Source of the DNA: Oscillospiraceae bacterium
Lineage (GTDB): Bacteria > Bacillota > Clostridia > Oscillospirales > CAG-272
Assembly (NCBI GenBank): GCA_015063625.1
Contig: SVTT01000002.1
Coordinates: forward strand, 62,001 to 126,000
Direction of reading: 5' to 3'
Length of the DNA stretch: 64,000 bases
Shown here: in pieces, positions 16,603 through 26,240 of the stretch
How positions within the stretch are numbered: the stretch's first letter is position 1
Layout: every line of letters begins with the position of its first letter
The notes under the pieces: model-generated
The model's database searches: none
The model's input: the letters and a program-made list of their open reading frames with translations, nothing else
What the model was told of the DNA's origin: nothing
Position numbers and translations under genes: made by a program

Positions 16603-18801
16603 ATGATCGACCCAAGCATCAGAGAAAAAATATGGCTGTTGCCCGCCTCGGATGTGAACGAGGAGCAGGGGGTTGCGGCACTGGTGGCGGATGCGGGGCT
16701 TTCCCCGATCACGGCGCGATTGCTGTATCGCCGCGGCTACAAAACGGCGTCGGCAGTGCGCCGCTTCCTTTCCTGTGAGGATACCCTGCTTCACAGTCCC
16801 TTTTTGATGAAGGACATGGAAAGGGCGGAGCAGCGCATCCGCACCGCCATCGAGCAGCGGGAAAGGATCGTGATCTACGGTGACTACGACGTAGACGGTG
16901 TGACCGCGGTCAGCTTGCTTTATCTTTATATTGCCGGTGAGGGGGGGAACGTCGAGTATTATATCCCCAGCCGCAGCGGCGAGGGCTACGGGCTTTCCAC
17001 CCTTGCCATCGACCGATTCCGCGAGGACGGCGTGACGCTGATCGTCACCGTCGATACCGGTATTACGGCAAACGAGGAGGCGGCACACGCCGCCTCACTC
17101 GAGATCGACATGGTGATCACCGATCACCACGAGTGCCGCATGCCTCTGCCCGAGGCGGTGGCGGTGGTCAATCCGCACCGCCCCGACTGCGAGTATCCCT
17201 TCAAGGAGCTTGCAGGCGTCGGAGTTGTCTTCAAGCTGGTTGCGGCGCTTGAGAGCCGTGCAGCATGTCGGCGCGGAGAGAAGGAGATCGACGGCGTTCG
17301 CCGTGCCTATCGCAAATATGCCGACCTTGCCGCCATCGGTACGATCGCCGACGTGATGCCCATTGCCGACGAGAATCGCGTGCTCGTCAAGGAGGGGCTT
17401 TTGCAGATCGCTGATACCGACCGTGCAGGGCTTGCCGCGCTGATCGAGGAGGCGTCGCTCGGTAACCGTGCCGCAGGTGACGCGCGTCCCGTGCGGCGCA
17501 AAAAGATCACGGCGTCCTTCATTGGCTTCGGCCTTGCACCGCGTCTGAACGCCGCGGGGCGCATGAGCGAGGCGTCAAGGGCAGTCGAGCTGCTGCTCGC
17601 CGACAACGGTCGGGATGCGAGCGCGCTGGCGGTCGAGCTTTGCGAGATCAACCGCGCAAGACAGGTGGAGGAGAACCGCATTGCGGAGGAGGCATATGCC
17701 CGCATAGAACGTGATTTTGACCTTTCCGAAACGCACGTCATCGTGCTGGAGGATGACGCGTGGCGCCAGGGCATCATCGGTATCGTGGCGTCCCGCATTA
17801 CCGAGCGCTACGGCAGACCCTCGATCCTTATTTCCTTTGACGGCTCGGTCAACGGCTTTGACAGTCCCGATGATCTTGGAAAGGGCTCGGGTCGCAGTGT
17901 CAAGGGCATGAATCTGGTGGAGGCACTGACCGACAGTGAGGATCTTTTGGTCAAATTCGGTGGACACGAGCTGGCGGCGGGCTTGACGGTGCGGCGTGAC
18001 CGCATTGACGATTTTCGCCGCCGTATCAACGCCTATGCGGCAAAGCATCTTCCCAAGGGGGGCGCGACGATCAGCCTTTCCGCAGATCTTGAACTGCGGC
18101 TTCCCGAGGCGACGCTGGCACTGGCGGAGGAGATTTCGCGGCTGGAGCCCTTTGGTGTATCCAATCCCATGCCGCAATTTGTGATGCGCGATCTGCGCAT
18201 TGAGCGCATCAGTGAGCTCGGCGGCGGCAAGCACCTGAAGCTGACGGTGTCGGACGGTGACATGTCGCTTTACGCGCTCGCGTTTTCCACGCCGCGCTCG
18301 GCGCTCGGCTTCCGTGAGGGAGACCGTATCGATCTGCTTTGTACGCTGGATATCAATGAGTACCAGAGCATTCGCTCGGTGCAGCTGATCGTACAGGATA
18401 TCAAGCCCTCTGCACACTTTGAGGGTGAGTATCTGGCGGCGCGTGCGCGCTACGCCGAGATCCGCGCGGGCGCGACCTTCACGTCGGCCGAGGAGGTTTT
18501 GCCCACGCGCGACCTGTTTGCGCGTGTCTATACCGCCATTCGCCGTGAATTCAGACAGGGAAATTCCGTGTTTCGCGAGAGGGATCTGCTCTCGCTTGTC
18601 AATGTCGGTGCCACCCGACCCATCAATTACATTTGCCTGAAATACATCATCGAGATCTTTCACGAGCTGCAGATCTGCGGCGTGGAGGAGCTCGAGGAGG
18701 GTGTTTACCGCTTTGATGTCTACTTCCACAGCGGTAAGACCAACATTGAAAAATCCTCGATTCTGAAGCGGCTGCGCAGTCGCTGTCGGAATGAAAAGTA
18801 A
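16603..18801 (+). CDS. recJ: single-stranded-DNA-specific exonuclease RecJ
   Basis: 5'-3' exonuclease on single-stranded DNA for recombination and mismatch repair. Seen: DHH-family motifs GDYDVDGVTA (about residues 93-101), TVDTGI, TDHHE, and AGVGVVFKL; then the DHHA1-type part with GRMSEASRAVELLLADN and the KFGGHELAAGLTV motif, and an OB-fold region. Length 732 includes a C-terminal extension common in Clostridia. AAAGGAAG precedes the ATG. It is followed 11 bases later by relA, a frequent clostridial arrangement (recJ-relA-dtd-hemZ). Confidence 0.93.
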   Translation: MIDPSIREKIWLLPASDVNEEQGVAALVADAGLSPITARLLYRRGYKTASAVRRFLSCEDTLLHSPFLMKDMERAEQRIRTAIEQRERIVIYGDYDVDGVTAVSLLYLYIAGEGGNVEYYIPSRSGEGYGLSTLAIDRFREDGVTLIVTVDTGITANEEAAHAASLEIDMVITDHHECRMPLPEAVAVVNPHRPDCEYPFKELAGVGVVFKLVAALESRAACRRGEKEIDGVRRAYRKYADLAAIGTIADVMPIADENRVLVKEGLLQIADTDRAGLAALIEEASLGNRAAGDARPVRRKKITASFIGFGLAPRLNAAGRMSEASRAVELLLADNGRDASALAVELCEINRARQVEENRIAEEAYARIERDFDLSETHVIVLEDDAWRQGIIGIVASRITERYGRPSILISFDGSVNGFDSPDDLGKGSGRSVKGMNLVEALTDSEDLLVKFGGHELAAGLTVRRDRIDDFRRRINAYAAKHLPKGGATISLSADLELRLPEATLALAEEISRLEPFGVSNPMPQFVMRDLRIERISELGGGKHLKLTVSDGDMSLYALAFSTPRSALGFREGDRIDLLCTLDINEYQSIRSVQLIVQDIKPSAHFEGEYLAARARYAEIRAGATFTSAEEVLPTRDLFARVYTAIRREFRQGNSVFRERDLLSLVNVGATRPINYICLKYIIEIFHELQICGVEELEEGVYRFDVYFHSGKTNIEKSSILKRLRSRCRNEK

Positions 18802-18812
18802 AGGAGCGGACC

Positions 18813-21041
18813 ATGCCGCACGACGTACACACTGATGTGACAAGATTGCTTGAGGTGCTGGAGGCATCGGGCAATAACTATAATCTTGAAAAAATCAAAC
18901 GGGCATACGAATATGCCGCAATGCTGCACGAGGGGCAGATGCGCCAGAGTGGAGAGGCGTATATCTCGCATCCCATCGCGGTTGCCGAGATCGTGGCGAC
19001 CCTCGGGCTTGACTCGGATTCGATCTGCGCGGCGCTCCTTCACGATACGGTGGAGGACTGCGCCGATAAGACTGACCTCAGAGAGCTGGAAAAGCGCTTT
19101 GGCAAGGATGTGGCACTGCTTGTGGACGGGCTGACCAAGATCGTGATGCTTCAGGTCGAGGACAAGGAGGAGGCGCACATTGAAACGCTTCGCAAGATGC
19201 TGCTTGCCATGTCGAAGGACGTGCGTGTCATCTTCATCAAGCTTTGCGACCGTCTGCACAATATGCGCACGCTGGATGCGAAATCCGATCTGAAGCAGCG
19301 CACCACGGCGCTTGAGACCATGCACGTTTATGCGCCTCTTGCACACCGCCTCGGTATGCAGCGCATCAAGCAGGAGCTTGAAAATATCGGTCTGCAATAC
19401 CTTGATCCTTACGGCTATGCCGAGGTCAAAAACGATATCGAGAAGAAATACGGTGCCCACACCGATTTTGTCGAGCAGATCCGCACCGAGGTTGACAAAA
19501 AGATGCGCGAGAACAACATTCACTTCACGCTGGAGGGGCGCATCAAATCGGTTTACAGCATCTACAAAAAGATGTATACCCAAAACAAGAGCTTTGATGA
19601 GATCTATGACTTTTACGCGCTCCGCCTGATCGTGAACACCGAGCTTGAGTGCTATACGGCGCTCGGCATCATCCATGAGATGTACAATTCGATCCCGGGT
19701 CGCTTTAAGGACTATATCTCCACCCCCAAGCCCAACCTGTACCGTTCGCTGCACACCACGGTGATCGGGCGCTACGGCATCCCGTTCGAGGTGCAGATCC
19801 GAACAAGGGAGATGCACGAGATCGCCGAGTACGGTATCGCCGCGCATTGGAAGTATAAGTCGGGTGAGAAGAGCAAGGAGGATATGGACAAAAAGCTCGC
19901 CTGGGTCTCCCGTCTGATCGAGAACGAGGAGGAGAATCACGACCCCGACGAGTTCATCCACGCCTTCAAGACCGATATCTTCCAGGATGAAACCTTTGTG
20001 TTTACCCCCAAGGGTGACGTGATCACGCTGGCAAGAGGTGCCACCGTGATCGATTTTGCCTATGCCATTCACTCGGCGGTCGGCAATAAAATGGTGGGCG
20101 CCAAGATCAACGGTATGATCGTGCCCATCGACCGCGTGCCCCAGAACGGCGAGATCGTGGAGATCATCACCTCCAATTCCTCCAAGGGACCCTCTCGCGA
20201 CTGGCTCAACATCGTCAAGACAGGCGAGGCGCGCAGCAAGATCCGACAGTGGTTCAAGAAGGAAAAGCGCCCCGAGAACATCCTCGTGGGCAAGTCGTCG
20301 GTCGAGCTGGAGCTGAAAAAGCTCGGCAGACCCACCAACGAGGCACAGCGGCAGGAGATCTTTGCCGCGACGGCACAGCGCCTAGGCTATGCCTCCTCGG
20401 ACGACCTGTTTAACATCATCGGCTATGGCGGCATCGCCATGTCCAAGGTGCTGCTTCGCCTGCGCGAGGAGTTTGACCGTGTCGTCAAGCCCGAGCAGGA
20501 AATACCTGCGGTGCAGGCGCCCATCGAGGCGGAGCAGATCCGCGTGGCGGCAAAGCCGCGCCACATGCGGCATAACAGCGGCATCGTGGTAGACGGTGAG
20601 CGCGGCTGTCAGGTCAAGTTTGCCAAGTGCTGTAACCCCTTGCCGGGTGACGGCGTGGTCGGCTTCATCACCAAGGGCTTCGGCATCTCCATCCATAAGG
20701 TGGATTGCCCCAACGTGGTCGACGGCATGAAAAAGCTGGAGAACGCCGATCGCTGGGTCGAGGCTCACTGGGAAAAGGGAGAAAAGGAAGGGCAGAACGA
20801 CGTCTACGAGGCGCTGGTGCAGATCTATGCTTACAGCAGTCTGACCATCCTTGCCGAGATCACCATGGCGCTTGCCGATATGAAGGTGCTGCTCTTGCAG
20901 GTCAATACGCAGAAGAAGAACGACGGAAGAATGATCATCAATCTGAAGATCAGCTGCAAAAACGTCGATCATTACCATTCCATCGTGTCCCGCCTGAAGG
21001 GGCTTCGTGACGTCATCGATATCGGCAGGGGGTTCTCATGA
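18813..21041 (+). CDS. relA: bifunctional (p)ppGpp synthetase/hydrolase
   Basis: Stringent-response enzyme of the Rel/SpoT class. Domains in order: HD hydrolase domain with ISHPIAVAEI and LLHDTVEDC (about residues 52-83), synthetase domain with YRSLHTTV and EVQIRTREMHEIAEYGIAAHW, TGS domain (DVITLARGATVIDFAYAIHS), and a C-terminal zinc-finger/ACT region (KFAKCCNPLPGD, then LLQVNTQKK). The hydrolase HD motif is intact, so both activities are likely. Length 742 is normal. AAAGGAGCGGACC precedes the start. The stop overlaps dtd by four bases. Confidence 0.95.
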   Translation: MPHDVHTDVTRLLEVLEASGNNYNLEKIKRAYEYAAMLHEGQMRQSGEAYISHPIAVAEIVATLGLDSDSICAALLHDTVEDCADKTDLRELEKRFGKDVALLVDGLTKIVMLQVEDKEEAHIETLRKMLLAMSKDVRVIFIKLCDRLHNMRTLDAKSDLKQRTTALETMHVYAPLAHRLGMQRIKQELENIGLQYLDPYGYAEVKNDIEKKYGAHTDFVEQIRTEVDKKMRENNIHFTLEGRIKSVYSIYKKMYTQNKSFDEIYDFYALRLIVNTELECYTALGIIHEMYNSIPGRFKDYISTPKPNLYRSLHTTVIGRYGIPFEVQIRTREMHEIAEYGIAAHWKYKSGEKSKEDMDKKLAWVSRLIENEEENHDPDEFIHAFKTDIFQDETFVFTPKGDVITLARGATVIDFAYAIHSAVGNKMVGAKINGMIVPIDRVPQNGEIVEIITSNSSKGPSRDWLNIVKTGEARSKIRQWFKKEKRPENILVGKSSVELELKKLGRPTNEAQRQEIFAATAQRLGYASSDDLFNIIGYGGIAMSKVLLRLREEFDRVVKPEQEIPAVQAPIEAEQIRVAAKPRHMRHNSGIVVDGERGCQVKFAKCCNPLPGDGVVGFITKGFGISIHKVDCPNVVDGMKKLENADRWVEAHWEKGEKEGQNDVYEALVQIYAYSSLTILAEITMALADMKVLLLQVNTQKKNDGRMIINLKISCKNVDHYHSIVSRLKGLRDVIDIGRGFS

Positions 21042-21520
21042 TCGCGGTGCTACAAAGAGTCAGCCGTGCCGCCGTGCGCGTCGGAGGAGAGGTTACGGGC
21101 GAGATCGGGGTGGGACTTCTGGTCCTGCTCGGTGTGCGAAAGGGTGACGGAGAGCAGGATGCCGCGCTGCTTGCCACCAAGATCGCGCGCTGCCGCATCT
21201 TTACCGATGAGGCGGATAAGATGAACCTTTCGGTGAATGATATGGAGGGCGGCGTTCTGGTCGTTTCCAATTTCACGCTGCTTGCCGACTATCATCACGG
21301 CAACCGCCCCGCCTATTTTGATGCCGCACCTCCCGAGGAGGCGGATCGGCTCTATCGGTATTTTGTCAAGGAAATCTCGACGCAGGTGCCCCGTGTGGCA
21401 ACGGGTGTTTTCGGTGCGGATATGAGGATCGCCATGGAGGCAGACGGCCCCGTAACGATCGTCATGGACAGTGAGGTCTTAAAAAAGGGAAGGAGGAAGG
21501 AACATGAAGCTGCACATTGA
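21038..21520 (+). CDS. dtd: D-aminoacyl-tRNA deacylase
   Basis: Removes D-amino acids (and glycine from tRNA-Ala) mischarged on tRNAs. Seen: N-terminal MIAVLQRVSRAAV, the active-site region VVSNFTLLADYHHGNRPAYF corresponding to SQFTL in other members, and EADGPVTIVMDS where most have NDGPVT. It is 160 residues with a basic tail overlapping hemZ by 17 bases. The ATG overlaps the relA stop. Confidence 0.9.
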   Translation: MIAVLQRVSRAAVRVGGEVTGEIGVGLLVLLGVRKGDGEQDAALLATKIARCRIFTDEADKMNLSVNDMEGGVLVVSNFTLLADYHHGNRPAYFDAAPPEEADRLYRYFVKEISTQVPRVATGVFGADMRIAMEADGPVTIVMDSEVLKKGRRKEHEAAH

Positions 21521-22991
21521 GGGCAACATCAATACCTATTACGTGCAAACGCTTTGCATGATCTTTTTTCCGGGAGAAAGGTTTTCTGCGGACGGTGAGG
21601 AGGATGAGCACGAGCTTCATCTGACCGTCACCGAGGATGAAGCGGGTATTACCGCCTGTGTGCATATCAGGGTCGACGGCAAGGAGGCAAGGGCAGAGAA
21701 AACGCTTGCTTACCGCGAGGATCTGACAGTGGACAGACTGCGCAAGATCGTCATCGGCAGAGTGGTGCTCAGTGCGGCGGGCGAGCTGGTGCATTACCGT
21801 CCCTCCTGGGGCATGCTGACCGGCGTGCGCCCCTCCAAGGTCGCCACAGAGCTGTTGCTTTCGGGGCTTTCCAAGACCAAGGTGCGCCGTGCGCTGACCG
21901 CCGATTATATGGTGATTCCCAAAAAGGCGGCGCTTGCCACCGACGTGGCGCTCTTTGAGCAGCAGCTGATCGGCGATCCCGATCCGCGTGATTGCAGTGT
22001 CTATATCTCGATTCCGTTCTGTCCCACGCGCTGCTCCTATTGCTCCTTCGTGTCCTATACCTCAAAGCGGCTTCTGTCGCTCATTCCCGACTATCTTGAG
22101 CTTCTCAAAAAGGAGGTCGCGGAAAAGTTCCGTGTGATCAGAGAGCTGGGGCTTCGTGTCAAGACCGTCTACATCGGAGGGGGAACTCCCACCATTTTAG
22201 AGGCAGGTCAGCTTGCCGAGCTGCTTGAGGTCGTTCAGCGCGGAACCGATGTGTCGGCGCTGGAGGAATTCACGCTGGAGTCGGGCAGACCCGATACCAT
22301 TGATGCCGAAAAAATGCGCATTGCTAAGCAATACGGCGTCACGCGTGTCTGCGTCAATCCCCAGACCCTGTGCGAGGAGGTGCTCTGCGGCGTCGGACGG
22401 GGACATTCGGTCAAGGATTTTTACCGCGCCTATGATATTGCGCGTACCTCGGGCATAAAATGTATCAATACCGATCTGATCGTTGGCTTGCCCGGTGATA
22501 CCTTCGGCACCTTTTCTGCCACCTTTGATGAGATCATCCGTCTTGATCCCGAGAATATTACGGTCCATACCTTCTGCGTCAAGCGCGCGGCAGAGATCTT
22601 AAGACAGGATCACCGCGTGTATAATCTGCGCGGCGGTGATGCCGGTAAGTGCGTGGATTATTCGCAGATCCGATCTATGGAGGCAGGCTACCGTCCTTAC
22701 TATATGTACCGCCAGAAGAATATGGTGGGCAACTATGAAAACGTGGGCTTCGCCAAGGACGGAACCGAGGGACTTTATAATATTTATATGATGGAAGAGG
22801 TTCATTCCATTTTTGCGGCGGGTGCCGGTGCAGTGACCAAGCTGGTGGACTACGCCGCACCGCTTACGGGCAAAAAATCGGTGATTCGCCGCTTGTTCAA
22901 CGCCAAGTACCCCTACGAGTATCTGGCGTCGGACGGAGGCGTCGAGCAGAGCGATCAGATCGCGGCATTCTATCGGGAGCGAGATCTTTAA
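21504..22991 (+). CDS. hemZ: HemZ-type radical SAM coproporphyrinogen dehydrogenase-like protein
   Basis: Oxygen-independent coproporphyrinogen III oxidase-like radical SAM enzyme of the HemZ group (495 residues). Seen: an N-terminal HemZ-specific region of about 160 residues, the 4Fe-4S motif CPTRCSYC (CxxxCxxC) near residue 173, YIGGGTPT, and the HemN-like TVHTFCVKRA and MYRQKNMVGNYENVGFA segments. HemZ proteins accompany relA-dtd in many Clostridia, including species without full heme synthesis, so the physiological role is not certain. The start is preceded by GGAAGGAGGAAGGAAC. Confidence 0.88.
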   Translation: MKLHIEGNINTYYVQTLCMIFFPGERFSADGEEDEHELHLTVTEDEAGITACVHIRVDGKEARAEKTLAYREDLTVDRLRKIVIGRVVLSAAGELVHYRPSWGMLTGVRPSKVATELLLSGLSKTKVRRALTADYMVIPKKAALATDVALFEQQLIGDPDPRDCSVYISIPFCPTRCSYCSFVSYTSKRLLSLIPDYLELLKKEVAEKFRVIRELGLRVKTVYIGGGTPTILEAGQLAELLEVVQRGTDVSALEEFTLESGRPDTIDAEKMRIAKQYGVTRVCVNPQTLCEEVLCGVGRGHSVKDFYRAYDIARTSGIKCINTDLIVGLPGDTFGTFSATFDEIIRLDPENITVHTFCVKRAAEILRQDHRVYNLRGGDAGKCVDYSQIRSMEAGYRPYYMYRQKNMVGNYENVGFAKDGTEGLYNIYMMEEVHSIFAAGAGAVTKLVDYAAPLTGKKSVIRRLFNAKYPYEYLASDGGVEQSDQIAAFYRERDL

Positions 22992-23047
22992 CAGACGGTG
23001 CGCGCATAGCGCGCGTCGGTGCTCGCTCCCGTCAAAAGGGGTGAGCG

Positions 23048-24733
23048 ATGTTGGGCTGCTCGCAGGAAAAGCGGGAGCAGAGGTTTATGCGCGGCGTGCT
23101 GGTGCTGGTGCCTGCCACGCTGTTCGCCAAGATCATCGGGCTTTTTTATAAGATCCCGCTTCTTCACATCGTGGGCGTGGAGGGAATGGCGTATTTTCTC
23201 TCGGCGTATCACGTATATTCGTTGCTGTTTGTCCTTTCGGCATCCGGCTTGCCGACCGCGCTTTCACTGCTGATCTCTCGGGCGGTGGCAGGCGAAGAAC
23301 GGCGAGGGGCACTGCGGATCCTCCGCGTGGCGATGCTGGTTTTCTTAACGCTGGGTATGGGCGGAACGGCGTTGCTTGCGCTCTTTGCCACGTCACTTGC
23401 CTCGCGCCTTGCCATGCCGGAGGCGGCTGCGGCGCTTGTCGCCATTGCGCCCGCCCTGCTCCTGTCGGCGTTCAACGGTGGGGCGAAGGGCTACTTTCAG
23501 GGAAGGGGGAACATGCTTCCCACGGCACTCGCCGAGGTGCTTGAGGCGGGCGGAAAGCTCGGCTTCGGGCTTTTTTTTGCCACGCTGGCAAAAAAACATA
23601 ACGCAACGGTTGCCGAGATCGCTGCCGCTGCGATCCTCGGTATCACAGCAGGCGTCTTTTTGTCTGCCCTTTTGCTTCTCGGCGCGCTTTTGATCTCAGT
23701 TCTCAGAGAAAAGAGGAAAGAGGTGTATCGGGCATCGGGTGCCACGCACCGTGCGCTGTTTGCCGAGCTCTTCCGTGTGGCATTCCCCATTACGGTCAGC
23801 GCCTCGGTCATGAGCCTTGTCAGCCTGATCGATACGGCACTGATCTCGGCGCGCTTGCAGGCGGCGGGCTTTGCCGCAGGTGTGGCAAACGCCATGTACA
23901 GCAGCTACGGTAATCTTGCCGTGCCGCTTTACAATCTGGTTCCGTCCCTTTTGTCGCCCCTGGCGCTTTCGCTGACCCCCACGCTCGGTGCGGCGTTCGT
24001 GACGCATGACCGCGAGGGGGCAAGAACGGTGTTCTCGTCGGGTGTGCGCATCGCCGCGCTGGTGTCGATTCCCGCATCGCTCGGACTGTGTGTCTTTTCC
24101 TCGCCCATTCTGTCGATGATCTATGTGGGGCAGGATGCCGCCGTTTCGGTGGCGGCGCCGTTGCTTTCACTCCTGGCGCTCGGCATTCTTCCCGCTGCGC
24201 TGATCTCGCTTTCGGGGGCGGCATTGCAGGCCTCGGGACATGCGGCGGTTCCCGTGCTCTCCATGCTGACGGGTGCCTGTGTGAAGCTGCTCGGTGAGGT
24301 GATCCTTCTTCGTGTGCCCACCGTCCATATTTACGGTGCGCCGATCAGCACGCTTGCCTGCAATCTGGCGGTGCTGATCATCAATTTTGCCGTTTTGTCC
24401 CGTGTCCTGCCGTTTCGGCTTTTTGCGGGCAGAGATCTTTTCCGTCCCCTTTTTGCTGCCGTTCTTTCGGTGCTTGCGGGAGGTTGCGGCTACGTTTTGG
24501 CGGTTCGCCTCGGTGCGCTTGCACTTTCCATGCCTCTCACGCTGGTGCTGGCAGTGCTTGCTTTCGTTCCGTTGGCGCTTCTGCTTCATGCGGTGGAGGA
24601 GTCGGATCTCGCGGCGCTTCCCGCAGGGGAGAAGATTTGTGCGATCCTAAAAAAATGCATGCTGTTAAAAGAGGTAAAGCAAGATGACAAGAGAGGAAAA
24701 ATTGCAGATGATCCTGCAAAAGAGCGCATATGA
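23048..24733 (+). CDS. MATE-like polysaccharide/lipid flippase (YabM/SpoVB-like)
   Basis: Polytopic membrane protein of the MOP superfamily, 561 residues with about 12-14 hydrophobic helices. Seen: start FMRGVLVLVPATLFAKIIGLFYKIPLLHIVGVEGMAYF, the usual opening of SpoVB/YabM-type flippases, and FNGGAKGYFQGRGNMLPTALAEVLE. Its place directly before mazG (yabN) and rqcP (yabO) matches yabM of Bacillus. Likely cargo is a lipid-linked wall or spore precursor (inference). AAAAGGGGTGA lies just before the ATG. The last 50 bases overlap mazG. Confidence 0.85.
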   Translation: MLGCSQEKREQRFMRGVLVLVPATLFAKIIGLFYKIPLLHIVGVEGMAYFLSAYHVYSLLFVLSASGLPTALSLLISRAVAGEERRGALRILRVAMLVFLTLGMGGTALLALFATSLASRLAMPEAAAALVAIAPALLLSAFNGGAKGYFQGRGNMLPTALAEVLEAGGKLGFGLFFATLAKKHNATVAEIAAAAILGITAGVFLSALLLLGALLISVLREKRKEVYRASGATHRALFAELFRVAFPITVSASVMSLVSLIDTALISARLQAAGFAAGVANAMYSSYGNLAVPLYNLVPSLLSPLALSLTPTLGAAFVTHDREGARTVFSSGVRIAALVSIPASLGLCVFSSPILSMIYVGQDAAVSVAAPLLSLLALGILPAALISLSGAALQASGHAAVPVLSMLTGACVKLLGEVILLRVPTVHIYGAPISTLACNLAVLIINFAVLSRVLPFRLFAGRDLFRPLFAAVLSVLAGGCGYVLAVRLGALALSMPLTLVLAVLAFVPLALLLHAVEESDLAALPAGEKICAILKKCMLLKEVKQDDKRGKIADDPAKERI

Positions 24734-25499
24734 CGCAAGGGATCTGGTTACGATAGTAGAGCTGCTGCGCTTGCCGGGCGGATGCCCGTGGGATATGGAG
24801 CAGACCCACACCACACTGCGTCCCGATCTCATTGAGGAAACCTATGAGGTCATTGAGGCGATCGACAGTGCCGATCCCGTTTTGCTGCGCGAGGAGCTGG
24901 GCGATCTTTTATTGCAGGTCGTCATGCACGCGCGCATCGAGGAGGAGGAGGGAAGAGCCACCTTTGACGAGATCGCGGGGGACGTTTGCCGTAAAATGAT
25001 CCATCGCCATCCGCATGTGTTCGGCGACGTGCACGTTGAGAGCTCGGGCGAGGTGCTTGCCAATTGGGAAGTGATCAAAAGCGAGGAAAAGAGCCGCACC
25101 ACCGTCACCGACAAGCTCCATGCCATTCCGCGCCAGCTGCCTGCGCTCATGCGCGCGGCAAAGGTGGGAAAAAAAGCGACGGACATGGATTTCCCCGATG
25201 CTGCCTCGGCGCTTCTCAAGCTGCGAGAGGAAACTGACGAGGTGGAGGAAATGTTTGTCGCGGGGGACCGTGATGGGCTGACCGAGGAGATCGGAGATCT
25301 CTTGTTTGCCGCAGCAAATCTTGCGCGGAAGGCAGGTATCGATCCCGAGGAGGCGCTCACCGGGGCAACCGACAAATTCATTGCCCGCTTCGTTGCCGTG
25401 GAGCAACTGGCGGCGGAACAAAACCAGCCGCTTTACGGTATGAGTGAGGAAAACAAGGAAATTTTATGGCAAAAAGCGAAAAAAATTGCAAAAAAGTGA
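24684..25499 (+). CDS. mazG: nucleoside triphosphate pyrophosphohydrolase MazG
   Basis: House-cleaning NTP pyrophosphatase, 271 residues with two MazG repeats. Seen: GGCPWDMEQTHTTLRPDLIEETYEVIEAI, ELGDLLLQVVMHARIEEE and HRHPHVFG in repeat one, and the metal-binding EETDEVEEM...EEIGDLLFAAANLAR in repeat two. Bacillus YabN carries an extra N-terminal methyltransferase domain; this protein lacks it. The start lies inside the flippase gene behind AAGAGGTAAAG. Confidence 0.93.
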   Translation: MTREEKLQMILQKSAYDARDLVTIVELLRLPGGCPWDMEQTHTTLRPDLIEETYEVIEAIDSADPVLLREELGDLLLQVVMHARIEEEEGRATFDEIAGDVCRKMIHRHPHVFGDVHVESSGEVLANWEVIKSEEKSRTTVTDKLHAIPRQLPALMRAAKVGKKATDMDFPDAASALLKLREETDEVEEMFVAGDRDGLTEEIGDLLFAAANLARKAGIDPEEALTGATDKFIARFVAVEQLAAEQNQPLYGMSEENKEILWQKAKKIAKK

Positions 25500-25530
25500 T
25501 AAAAGTTGCCAATTTATTTGTTGATTGCTC

Positions 25531-25559
25531 TTGATTTTTTGTATCAAATCTGGTAAAAT
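25531..25559 (+). promoter_or_regulatory. promoter of the HU gene
   Basis: TTGATT, 17 bases, TAAAAT, about 60 bases upstream of the HU start. It indicates a separate, probably strong, transcript. Confidence 0.65.
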
Positions 25560-25617
25560 ACAGGTAGTGGCAGAGATTGCTGCTGAATCGTTCGTTAATG
25601 AGAAAGGAAGAACTAGT

Positions 25618-25890
25618 ATGAATAAGGCAGAATTGATCGAGGCGATCGTTGCGAAAAGCGGGCTTTCCAAGAAGGACGCAGAGGCAGCGCTGGTTGCTAC
25701 CCTTGACGCAGTGAAGGATGCAATGAAGGCAGGCGAAAAGGTACAGCTCGTCGGCTTTGGCACCTTTGCCGTAAAGGAAAGAGCTGCAAGAACCGGTCTG
25801 AATCCCAAAACCGGTGAGAAAATCGAGATCCCCGCATCCAAGGTTCCCGCTTTCGCGGCAGGCAAGGCTCTCAAGGAAGCGATTCAGTAA
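25618..25890 (+). CDS. hup: HU family DNA-binding protein
   Basis: Nucleoid-associated DNA-bending protein, 90 residues. Seen: MNKAELIEAIVAKSGLSKKDAEAAL, GFGTFAVKERAARTGLNPKTGEKIEIPA, which is the beta-arm signature with its proline, and PAFAAGKALKEAI. AGAAAGGAAGAACTAGT precedes the ATG at 25618; the upstream extension in the ORF track is not credible. It has its own promoter and terminator and lies between mazG and rqcP, as in several Clostridia. Confidence 0.95.
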   Translation: MNKAELIEAIVAKSGLSKKDAEAALVATLDAVKDAMKAGEKVQLVGFGTFAVKERAARTGLNPKTGEKIEIPASKVPAFAAGKALKEAIQ

Positions 25891-25898
25891 TGAAATCA

Positions 25899-25930
25899 GC
25901 TCGCGGCGAGTTATCTCGCCGCGGCTTTTT
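25899..25930 (+). terminator. terminator after HU
   Basis: Hairpin GCGGCGAG-TTAT-CTCGCCGC followed by GGCTTTTTTT. It may attenuate rather than isolate the downstream rqcP genes. Confidence 0.85.
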
Positions 25931-25947
25931 TTGCATAGGAGTAAAAA

Positions 25948-26190
25948 ATGAGACTTGATAAATATTTAAAGGTGTCACGTATCATCAAGCGCCGCACGGT
26001 AGCAAACGATGCGTGTGATGCCGCACACGTCACGGTCAACGGCAGACCCGCAAAGGCGTCCTACGACGTGAAGGAGGGTGACGTCATCGAGGTCGGCTTT
26101 GGTGCACGCACCCTGAAGGTTCGTGTGCTCTCGGTCAAGGAAACGGTCGGGAAGGCGGACGCCTCGGGACTTTATGAGGTGTTAGAATAA
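25948..26190 (+). CDS. rqcP: S4-domain RNA-binding protein RqcP
   Basis: 80-residue S4-domain protein equivalent to Bacillus YabO/RqcP, a ribosome-associated quality-control factor that helps RqcH add alanine tails to stalled peptides on 50S subunits. Seen: MRLDKYLKVSRIIKRRTVANDAC, VTVNGRPAKASYDVKEGDVIEV, the complete S4 fold. ATAGGAGTAAAAA precedes the ATG. Gene order with mazG upstream and yabP-yabQ downstream supports the assignment. Confidence 0.92.
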   Translation: MRLDKYLKVSRIIKRRTVANDACDAAHVTVNGRPAKASYDVKEGDVIEVGFGARTLKVRVLSVKETVGKADASGLYEVLE

Positions 26191-26240
26191 TCCTTTTTCG
26201 AATGCATATACTGTACCAAGGCTTTTTAGGAGGTGCGGAT